From contig WGAB01000071.1 of assembly GCA_015489295.1 (NCBI GenBank), positions 1 to 14,674 on the forward strand: a stretch of DNA of 14,674 nucleotides. The letters are read 5' to 3'. Numbering within the stretch: the stretch's first letter is position 1; each line of letters starts with the position of its first letter. Below the pieces are notes generated by a model, which did no database searches, was not told the origin of the DNA, and worked only from the letters and a program-made list of their open reading frames with translations. The position numbers and the translations under genes were made by a program. Below are positions 1 through 7,900 of this stretch, piece by piece. This DNA comes from Caldifarciminota bacterium. GTDB lineage: Bacteria; WOR-3; Hydrothermia; WGAB01.

Positions 1-143
1 CCCGCATCCCAGCGCACATAGGACACCTGCGGGGCGACGGACACCCGGCTCCACGGCCGGAGCACCACCCGGCCCTCATAGAGGGGCACCGAGAGGCCGG
101 TTTCCAGGCCTGCGGCGGTGCGGAGCAGCGTATCCGGCCCGGC
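1..143. repeat. Left arm of a 143-bp perfect inverted repeat
   Basis: Bases 1-143 are the exact reverse complement of bases 281-423 (position x pairs with 424-x). I compared the arms base by base; identity ends at 144/280. The spacer is 137 bp (144-280). The right arm lies inside an open coding frame for a barrel protein, while the left arm sits at the very edge of the window and only carries that frame read backwards. The simplest explanation is a fold-back chimera at a contig end, of the kind typical of multiple-displacement amplification or assembly, rather than a biological repeat. A genuine inverted duplication cannot be excluded. Confidence 0.95.
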
Positions 144-145
144 AG

Positions 146-553
146 CACGACCTCTGGCTCTGGCGGCCGGAGGGGGCACGGTGCGCCTCCCAGGCATTGA
201 CCCTGACCGGTCGGCTGGAGTTTCACCGGAACCTGGGTCCCCTGGCGCTAAAGGCCTTTGCCGCCCTCGCGGGGGTGGCCGCCGGGCCGGATACGCTGCT
301 CCGCACCGCCGCAGGCCTGGAAACCGGCCTCTCGGTGCCCCTCTATGAGGGCCGGGTGGTGCTCCGGCCGTGGAGCCGGGTGTCCGTCGCCCCGCAGGTG
401 TCCTATGTGCGCTGGGATGCGGGCGTCCACGCGGACCTGTTCCGGGTGGTTCAGGGGGAGTTTCGGGCCGAGAACCTCCTGGACCAGCGCCCCACCGGCT
501 TCGCCACCCTACGCCGGTACTCCCTGCTCCTCAGTGTGGTGTTCCCGGACTAG
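146..553 (+). CDS. Outer-membrane beta-barrel protein, C-terminal fragment (possibly TonB-dependent-receptor-like)
   Basis: The plus frame ending with TAG at 551-553 is open from the window edge. The first 143 bases are an inverted copy of 281-423, so authentic coding sequence probably begins only near 144, and the true 5' part is missing. A TTG at 197 could be called as a start, but the in-frame sequence just upstream also looks like protein, so I treat the gene as 5'-truncated. The product shows alternating hydrophobic/polar strands rich in aromatic and Arg/Glu residues. Its end resembles the last strands of outer-membrane barrels: an ENLLD turn of the kind seen near the C terminus of TonB-dependent receptors, then a final strand LLLSVVFPD. 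Base composition is GC-rich, like the rest of the chromosome and unlike the next gene. It converges on the helicase gene 29 bp away. The barrel class is likely; the exact family is uncertain. Confidence 0.55.
   Translation, partial: HDLWLWRPEGARCASQALTLTGRLEFHRNLGPLALKAFAALAGVAAGPDTLLRTAAGLETGLSVPLYEGRVVLRPWSRVSVAPQVSYVRWDAGVHADLFRVVQGEFRAENLLDQRPTGFATLRRYSLLLSVVFPD
281..423. repeat. Right arm of the 143-bp perfect inverted repeat
   Basis: This is the partner of bases 1-143, in opposite orientation with 100% identity. The arm is embedded in the plus-strand barrel reading frame that runs on to 553. It is therefore probably the authentic copy, and the left arm the artefact or duplicate. Confidence 0.95.
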
Positions 554-582
554 AACTGATGATATCATTCACAATTATAAAC

Positions 583-3500
583 TCACATTTTCATCGTACA
601 CTTGATCTTTTTACTGTTTGACTCAATTAGAGCAACGAGATCGTTGTCTTTTTGCTTCAAAACTGCCACCCTCACGTTCCAGTCACGTATTCTCCAAGCC
701 TTCAATTCTCCCTTCCTCCGCCGTGAAATTATAGAAACCCTGACTTCTCCCCTCATGCTTAGTGTATCAATATACAGTGACACACTCTCAAGACGTTCGC
801 GATGCTCAATGCGGAGCCGATTTTTCTGTTTTATCCAGATAATTTTGAGGGGCCCAAAATCCCATTCTGTAGGTTCTTCACGCATAGCATGAATGTTCAC
901 GGCAGGGTATTCTATTATCTTCTGATGGGACAATCCAAATTGGTTCCGAATCTCCCAAGCTCTGGACTCTCTCTCTTTAGCTCTGGCCTCATCCCCTCTA
1001 CTACGGAGGTACACCGCGTAGCGTTCCAGGTTTTTCACGAGACGCTCAGCGGCGAAATTCCGCAAACTTTTCGTGGATGCATTTTTGAGGAGACGTTCAT
1101 AGAACTGAATAGCATAAACAATTTTCCCCGCACGTTCTATGGAAGCTCCCACTACTTCGGGGGGAAGACCCCTCAAATTTAGGGGCGTGTCTGTTTTACC
1201 AATAACTATAAAGTGGCGATACAGGAACTCAGCAATAATCTCTCGGCTCTTAGCCGTTTCCATAGGGAGATCCTCAGACATTGCTAATTCTTGAACGCAC
1301 GCTCGGAAAACGGCTTCAGCGCCACCAGAAGTTCGCAAAATTTCCTGTATCCTACCTACTGAAACTCCCGGCAATCCAGAAAAATCTGCGTTCTCAGCAG
1401 CAGCCAAAGCTGCATTCCAATTCCGGGTGTGTACAAACATACGAATAGCTAAAACACAAGTCTTCGTTACCAAGCTTGCGTCTATTTTGACTGCCTTGTT
1501 CATAACTTTTCCCAGCTTTATCTCGTCAATATCGGAGATACGCTCCAATATTTCCAGCGCTAAAGGAATATTTTCCTGCTCAATTGCCGCATCTAGGACG
1601 GCGGAGAGTACAGGATCTCCTAGCCTTTCAATATTAGAAATACTCTCAAAGTTAGCATTCCATTGTAGAATTATTTCCTTGAATTTTCCAAGTTTGTGCA
1701 ACCAGACTATGTTTTCAGGGAACGGGGCAACTCGAGCCTTAGCATCCAGATATTCATGCCGGTTAGTACCCCCTGCTTCTTCCCAAAGTCTCACAGCTTC
1801 AGGTAATTCACCTGCTTTGTATGCAATCAGAGCAAGATGGGCAGGCGAAAGTAGGATTCCTACTGCACGAAAACGAACAAACGCATCCCAGAGTCCTCTC
1901 CATAAAAGACCCAGGCTATCATCAGATTTTTGCAAGCGTTCTGTTATTCTTTGGATTACAAAATGCCATGTACCGTCACTCCGAATTCGTTGTAGCCATT
2001 TGTCATCTCTGGCAGCCTCTATCAACCGCTCCAAAAAAGCCTTAGGTAAACTTGTTTGCTGCGTCATAAAATCTGCTGCACGGCTTTCAAGCCGTGAGGT
2101 CAAGGTTGGGTCTTCTGCCACCAAGTTGTTTATTTGTGACCAATTTTTTCCTATCCAGTAGCATCGGAAAGCTTCATCATGGCGTCCCAGCTCACGATAT
2201 TTATCCCCTGCCTTGCTGTAATCCCCTTCCAGTTCGTAAGCACCAGCAAGGCATTTACCAGCAGCATCTTCGTCTCCCGCGCTCCGATATGCAAGAGCCG
2301 CTTGTCTAAGTAAGTACGAATCTCGTTTTGCCCAGCCCTCACGCTCATAGTTTTCTCCTTGCTCTCTAGGATCGATTCTCTTCCCGCGCCACCACTGCTC
2401 AGCTCCTGGGACGGGATGCGCAATGTACCCCCTCCATCTGTCTGCTCCCCCCGCTTTCTCCATCAAGCGATTTACTACTTCTATGTCGGTTGCAAACTGC
2501 CAAAATTTTCTCAAGGCATGGCTTGAATCCACGATGATAAGCTGCGTCTTCGCTCGGCTTGCAGCAACATAAAGACGATTAAAAAAATATTCGTAAGGCA
2601 ATCGCTTCTCGGGTTCATCCAGATTTATCTCTCCTTTTAGAAGTTTTGCAAAATCTCTTGGGGCTGTTTCACCAAAACGGTAAAGGACAACAGCCGGAAA
2701 CTCCAAGCCTTTTGCACGCATCGGACTGAAGACATTCCGATACACGCCCTCTGCTTTTTCTTGTGTGTCCTTAAGTATCTCATCGCGCTCAACGTAACCA
2801 TTTTCTTCACCCTGTTCACAGTTAACCAACTTCACGAAATCTGGACGTCTGCGGAGACCTTCCTTCGTTGCCTCTTTATTTAACGAAAACCAAACTGTTT
2901 GTATAGGCTCATCAACCCACCAAGATTCTTGTGGGCGGATTCCAGGAATACCAAGTAACGCCGCGCGAGCTAATTGAATTAAATTACAGAATTTCACGAT
3001 ACCCGGATTTGACCGGTAATTGAAACTCAATTCTTTGTACGTTATATCAACATGGGCTCTTCGATAAGGACCAAGCACGGCTCGGAACCGATCATAAAAG
3101 TCAGCTCGCACAGTATCCCACCGGAAGCCCGTTGGATTTATCGTTTGTAAAGGATCTCCCGCAAAAACGATAGGCACTCTTTTTAATTCTTCTGGTTGCA
3201 GTGAACGCCGTCCGAATAACGATAATTGAAAAATGATATCCAACTCAAGAGGAGTAAAGTCTTGAGCCTCATCACAAAATATGGCTGCACAATCAACTTG
3301 CCGTGCCAAGTCTAACTCCAACACCCAGGCTGCCAAATCCTGATCATCCCAAAAGTTCTCCCGGTCACAAAGTCTTTTATACCATCGGCGCCATACCTGT
3401 TCATAAATTTTCTTATAAGTTTCATGTGACACCGAACGGCGTCGCCGAGGGAGTGCGTTAAACTCTTCCGGGGTTAATTCATCATCATGACTGGAGCGGA

Positions 3501-4845
3501 TTCCTTTGATGTAGGATCGAATCACGTGCCATGCTATATCCGGAGATAAACGCCGCGCTTCCCGGCGTCTTGCGAATTCTTTTTCCCACAGTTGTCGGAA
3601 CCGAGCATAGTCTACGTATTTTTCTTTCGGTAACTTTTCTTGTACCCTCAATGGTAATAACGAGTAGAGAAAATCATGAAAAACTCGAAAAGATATCTCA
3701 AGTGCTTCGTCAATCCTTTTTGAATTAGGAACACCCACCAGCAAACGTTTATGATGGGCGGTAAGCAAACTCTTCACAATCTTTCGAGCGTGCTCCAGTA
3801 AATCTCGGCTTGATGTCATATAGAGTAGTTGATGAGTAACACCTCTTCGCATCGCAAAATCAAGATAATCTGCGGCAAGATATTGTAACATTGTTGATTT
3901 ACCACTACCAGCACGCCCATTAATAAAGAGAGGGTACATGGACCCAGTTCGACGAACAGATTCCAGGAGCCCTGCCTCTTCGGGGGACAGCGCTAAATTC
4001 GCTTCTTCATCCTTCTGAATTGCAAGCCAGGCGTCTTGATCGAGTATCATCAAAAAAGGATAAGAACGTGCTGCTATCCTCACGAGATCTGATTGTCCTT
4101 CACCAACCTGTCCGAGTCTTGTACGATGTTCCTCTAGAATTTCGTCTCTATTATTGTCAGTGTGTCGTAAGGGTTCAAGTAAGACCAGTCGATTGATATC
4201 CTTTCTATATAGATAAGCGATACCAAACCGGTTATTACTTCCCCAATGAATATTAATATCGGTATTTCGTATAGCTGTATGGAGTTGGTCAAGGTCTAAT
4301 TGCTCAAGTATCTGATGGTATAAAGCAAGGAATTCCCGGTTTTGTGGAGCTCGCATTTTTTTCACCCATGCCTCTGTCTCTAATACAATCAAATCATCTT
4401 CTGGTTTTTCTACTGAGAACACTTCGTACAGCCATGCCCGTTCCTCCACACTTGGCTCCGGAGGAGGAGGGGCAGGGGAAACCTTCGTCAACTCTCGATG
4501 GATTTCTTTAAGATCTTGCTCACTGTAAGGTCGAAAGCGACGGATCACTTCATCTGTATTATGCTCCCAGTTCTCAAGGAAATACTTGTACTCTTGACTG
4601 CTTCTAGGAAGAACACGAAGGAAAAGAACCAGTTCATCATCATTATTTATAGGTGTTTTATACCCTATGAGGCGAAGATTCCGTCCCATATTTTTCTTGA
4701 GAAAGTTTGAAGATGAGAAAAACTCAAATCCTGTGAGGTGTTGCGTCTTCTCTACTCGAATTTTTATGTTGTACAATAATTCTGACTGTCCATGCCTCTG
4801 AGCATCCTCCTTACAATCGTCTGTTATGAAAACGTAAAGAGCCAT
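583..4845 (-). CDS. Giant UvrD/Rep-family (SF1A) helicase with N-terminal extension and TPR-like C-terminal half
   Basis: This 1420-residue protein is predicted to be an ATP-driven 3'-5' DNA (or RNA) translocase. Starting at the ATG at 4845, the SF1 motifs appear in order: Walker A GRAGSGKST (310-318), motif II DEAQD (from 525), motif III GDPLQT (563-568), motif IV NYRSN (609-613), motif V KGLEFPAVV (712-720) and motif VI YVAASRAK (759-766). The glutamine of the Q motif seems replaced (LSPEE). Residues 1-118 form an unrecognised alpha/beta domain, followed by a proline-rich linker (about 123-135). A second unrecognised segment before the helicase, around 195-240, is faintly like a RelE/ParE toxin fold, but that is speculation. 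Residues about 842-1307 are helical repeats of TPR/TRANK1-like character, and the tail from about 1330 is beta-rich. Other start: ATG 4884 adds 13 residues, but only 4845 has a good SD site. The gene is AT-rich with foreign codon use and is alone in its island. The helicase family is near certain; a defence role is inference. Confidence 0.93.
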   Translation of the reverse strand: MALYVFITDDCKEDAQRHGQSELLYNIKIRVEKTQHLTGFEFFSSSNFLKKNMGRNLRLIGYKTPINNDDELVLFLRVLPRSSQEYKYFLENWEHNTDEVIRRFRPYSEQDLKEIHRELTKVSPAPPPPEPSVEERAWLYEVFSVEKPEDDLIVLETEAWVKKMRAPQNREFLALYHQILEQLDLDQLHTAIRNTDINIHWGSNNRFGIAYLYRKDINRLVLLEPLRHTDNNRDEILEEHRTRLGQVGEGQSDLVRIAARSYPFLMILDQDAWLAIQKDEEANLALSPEEAGLLESVRRTGSMYPLFINGRAGSGKSTMLQYLAADYLDFAMRRGVTHQLLYMTSSRDLLEHARKIVKSLLTAHHKRLLVGVPNSKRIDEALEISFRVFHDFLYSLLPLRVQEKLPKEKYVDYARFRQLWEKEFARRREARRLSPDIAWHVIRSYIKGIRSSHDDELTPEEFNALPRRRRSVSHETYKKIYEQVWRRWYKRLCDRENFWDDQDLAAWVLELDLARQVDCAAIFCDEAQDFTPLELDIIFQLSLFGRRSLQPEELKRVPIVFAGDPLQTINPTGFRWDTVRADFYDRFRAVLGPYRRAHVDITYKELSFNYRSNPGIVKFCNLIQLARAALLGIPGIRPQESWWVDEPIQTVWFSLNKEATKEGLRRRPDFVKLVNCEQGEENGYVERDEILKDTQEKAEGVYRNVFSPMRAKGLEFPAVVLYRFGETAPRDFAKLLKGEINLDEPEKRLPYEYFFNRLYVAASRAKTQLIIVDSSHALRKFWQFATDIEVVNRLMEKAGGADRWRGYIAHPVPGAEQWWRGKRIDPREQGENYEREGWAKRDSYLLRQAALAYRSAGDEDAAGKCLAGAYELEGDYSKAGDKYRELGRHDEAFRCYWIGKNWSQINNLVAEDPTLTSRLESRAADFMTQQTSLPKAFLERLIEAARDDKWLQRIRSDGTWHFVIQRITERLQKSDDSLGLLWRGLWDAFVRFRAVGILLSPAHLALIAYKAGELPEAVRLWEEAGGTNRHEYLDAKARVAPFPENIVWLHKLGKFKEIILQWNANFESISNIERLGDPVLSAVLDAAIEQENIPLALEILERISDIDEIKLGKVMNKAVKIDASLVTKTCVLAIRMFVHTRNWNAALAAAENADFSGLPGVSVGRIQEILRTSGGAEAVFRACVQELAMSEDLPMETAKSREIIAEFLYRHFIVIGKTDTPLNLRGLPPEVVGASIERAGKIVYAIQFYERLLKNASTKSLRNFAAERLVKNLERYAVYLRSRGDEARAKERESRAWEIRNQFGLSHQKIIEYPAVNIHAMREEPTEWDFGPLKIIWIKQKNRLRIEHRERLESVSLYIDTLSMRGEVRVSIISRRRKGELKAWRIRDWNVRVAVLKQKDNDLVALIESNSKKIKCTMKM

Positions 4846-4850
4846 ATCGC

Positions 4851-4858
4851 CCTCCTTT
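4851..4858 (-). promoter_or_regulatory. Shine-Dalgarno site that sets the helicase start
   Basis: On the minus strand AAAGGAGG lies 5 nt before the ATG at 4845. This favours that codon over the in-frame ATG at 4884, which has no comparable site upstream. Confidence 0.8.
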
Positions 4859-4916
4859 TTGATAGATTTGCAACTATTCTGCAATCTACAAGTAAATTCG
4901 AAAACAAAACCTACGC

Positions 4917-4944
4917 ATTCTAAAATTTTAAATTAACTCTCGAA
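4917..4944 (-). promoter_or_regulatory. Possible sigma70-type promoter for the island helicase
   Basis: In the AT-rich gap upstream of the helicase, the minus strand reads TTCGAG (4944-4939), a 16-nt spacer, then TAGAAT (4922-4917). The -10 matches consensus at 5 of 6 positions; the -35 is weak. AT-rich DNA gives such matches by chance. If real, transcription would start near 4910 and leave a leader of about 65 nt. The helicase would then be independent of the C25 protease gene upstream on the same strand. Confidence 0.3.
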
Positions 4945-4953
4945 GATTTCATC

Positions 4954-7900
4954 TCACGGCAGCACCAGTACCCGCTGGGTTTGGCGCATTTTCGGGGCCT
5001 GAAGCCGCAGGAAGTAAAGGCCCGGGGGCACGCGGCGGCCCGCCTGATCCCTCAGGTTCCAGGTGAGGGTGTGGACCCCCGGTGCAAGCGGCCCCTCGTG
5101 CAGGACGCGGAGCCGGCGCCCGGCGGCGTTGTACACCTCCAGGCGGAAGGTCCGAGCCTCGGGCACGCTCAGGGTGAACCGAACCTGTCGGCGGGTGGGG
5201 TTGGGCAAAGGTCGGGCGAGATACCACCGGAGGACCACCAGCCGGCTGCTGCCCTGGGTGCCTTTGCGGCCTCGCCGCCACCAGGGGTTCTCCTCGGCAT
5301 TGCCGGTGTGATAAATGTCGTGCTGGATCATGGGCCAGGCGTAATCGCTGAAGGAGAACACGCCCTCCAGATCAAACACATACACCCGCTCCAGGCCCAG
5401 GACCACCAGTTCGGGGTCGCCGTCCTGATCCAGATCGGCCACCACGGGCGTTGTCTTGATCTCGTTGTTCACAAAGATGGGGAACCCCGGCAGCACCTGG
5501 CCCTGGCTCCAGCCGTAGACGTAGCCGTCACCGTGGATGCCGAACACCTCGTTGACATTGTCGCCGTTGACATCGGCCAGGATGGGCTGGGCGAAGTTCT
5601 GGGGCTGATAGAACCGGAACAGCATGTCGCCCACCTGGTTGCCCAGGGTGTCAAAGGCCAGGATGCCGTCGTGGGTGGAAATCAGGAGTTCTGGCTGGTC
5701 GTCGTTGTTGATATCGGCGAACACGGGCAGGGTATAGATGCCGCCGGCCACATCTACACTTCGCAGGAAGAGGTTAGAAAGAAACTGGCCGGAGGCGTCC
5801 ACCACACTGAGGTACCGATATTCGGAGTACCCCTGGGGGTGGCTCCAAACGAAGGCGATTTCCAATCCCGGACGGTCCTGCGCAAAGTCCCCCAACGCCA
5901 CACCGCTCTGACAGTAATCGCCGGAATCCAGAGGCTGGGCCACCGGGAACCCGGCCACCGGGGTACCATCGGCATGGAAGGCCCAAAGGATTCCGGAAGG
6001 AGAAATAGACGCCACCACCACCTCAGGATCATTGTCGCCGTCCAGGTCACCGACGGCCAGGCCGCCGGCATCCCAGTGGTAAGCCCACAGGTTGGCGAAC
6101 AGGCCGCCACTTCCATCTAAATAAGGGCTACCGTCGCCGTGCCAGCACCACACCTTACCGGACATGCCGTGGATCAGGACCTCCGGCTGACCGTCGCCGT
6201 CCAGGTCGTAGATCACGGGCGTGGCATAGGCCCCCATGCGGCTGCTCTCCTGGCCGGGATTGCCACCTCCATCGAAGTCCACCGGCCATCCGGCCACCGG
6301 GGTGCCGTCGTACCCAAAGGCATACACCCGGTCGATCATGCGTGGAGCCACCACGAGTTCCAGTTGCCCATCGTTGTCCAGATCCCCCAGCGCCACGCCG
6401 TTCCACACCTGGGCCGGTGCATCCAGGGTAACGGGCCAGCCTGGCACCAATGTGCCATCGGCGTGGAAGGCGTAAACCTTGCCGGTGGCGGTACCGAACA
6501 TAATCTCCAGGCCCGGGTACGTGGGATCGAAGTCTGCCACCACCGGATGATGGGACTCGCCACCGCCCTCGTAGGTTGCCGGCCAGCCCTCCAGAAGCGG
6601 GGGCTGTCCCATGCCGGAGACCTCGAAGCTGGGAACACTGGAGTTCCGGTACCGATCGATGGTCACCAGTCGGTAGTAAACCCGGCGGCCGTAGGGCATC
6701 CCAAGATCCACATACTCGGCTTCAGGCCAGGCCGTCAGCGTGAGGCGGGTCCATTCCGTGGACCCCTCCATGCGCCGGAAAATCAGGTACCCCTCATCCA
6801 TGTACCGGCGGTTCCAATAGATCCGCACACCTTCGGGATGAGGTTCCACCCATATGGCCGAGGGCGGAGACACCTCTCGGTTGGCGTGGAGCATGGTGGT
6901 ATCGCCCCGTCCCCGAGCCTCCTGAATCCGCCAGGTTTCCCGAACCCACTCCAGGTTGGAGGTGTTCATAAGGACTCGAACCGGAGCATGGAACAGGGTA
7001 TCGAAGTGCAGGGCCTGGGGCCCCAAGGTACCCAAGAAATACACCGAATCCAGGACCTCGGTAAAGGTGGTGGCAGGCGATACCACCAGGTGCAACCCCC
7101 GGGCTTCATCGTGGCCCAGGTTGACCACCTCGGGCCATAGTAGCAGCGTATCCCCCACCTGTTTTCGATAAATACGCAAAATCCGCGGTTTGGCCGATTG
7201 AACCCACATCCGCAGGGTATCGCCGGGCACGCCCGAGCGACTCCCGGACGGGAAAACCTGCAGGAGAAACTTCAGGTACCGGGCATCCGGGGTTTCCGGC
7301 ACCAGATACACGGGAAACGCGACCTGCACCGTGTCCCCCGGAGCCACAGCCCCCAGGACCACCGAATCCGTGGGGATCAGGGCGTAGGAATGGAGCGGCA
7401 CAAACCGCACCACCGGCGACACGACGGTTTCGGTTCCGGGGTTGGCAAACCGGATCCGGACCCACACCGACTCGGCCGCTTCGGGGATCCCGTCGGCATC
7501 CCCGTAAGCGGAATCCGCGTAGACCACCGAAACCCGCTGGAGGGCACCGCCCTGGTCGCCCACCGGCAGGGTATGCCGGGTATAGGCGTATCCATTGGCC
7601 TGCAGGGTCAGCCGAAGGCTATCGGTAGAAACAAGGTAAAGGGGAAGGGAGACGCGGCCTTCGGCATCGGTCTGCGTGCGCAGGTACACCGTTCCCTCAG
7701 GTTGCCACGCTACGATGACGGCGTTGGGTACCGGCTCGCCGGTTTCGGCATCCCGAACCTGGAGGTTCAGGGTATCGTGTCCCAGGTGAAGCGTCGGTGG
7801 CTCGAAGGATACGTGAAGCCTGCCGGGCTTACGGGTCCACACCGGCATCGCCGGGTCGCCCAGGAGAGCCTTGGACAGATACACGTACCGTTTGGTGCCG

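Noticed and set aside
118..348. Plus-strand frame starting at 118 that crosses the inverted-repeat boundary
   Set aside because: It starts inside the probable chimeric left arm and reads as low-complexity Gly/Pro/Arg-rich sequence in a different frame from the barrel protein.
554..582. Possible bidirectional terminator between the barrel gene and the helicase
   Set aside because: Only a short palindrome (TGATATCA-like) is present; no stable GC stem or U tract on either strand.
602..2161. Plus-strand frames opposite the helicase (602-892, 802-1182, 1427-2161)
   Set aside because: They are short, compositionally random, lack SD sites, and are antisense to the helical-repeat part of the helicase.
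5400..6560. Recurrent short direct repeats (such as CCGTCGCCGTCCAGGTC and variants)
   Set aside because: They are the coding DNA of the Asp-rich calcium loops in the FG-GAP/VCBS repeats, not CRISPR or regulatory repeats; spacing and spacers do not fit a CRISPR array.
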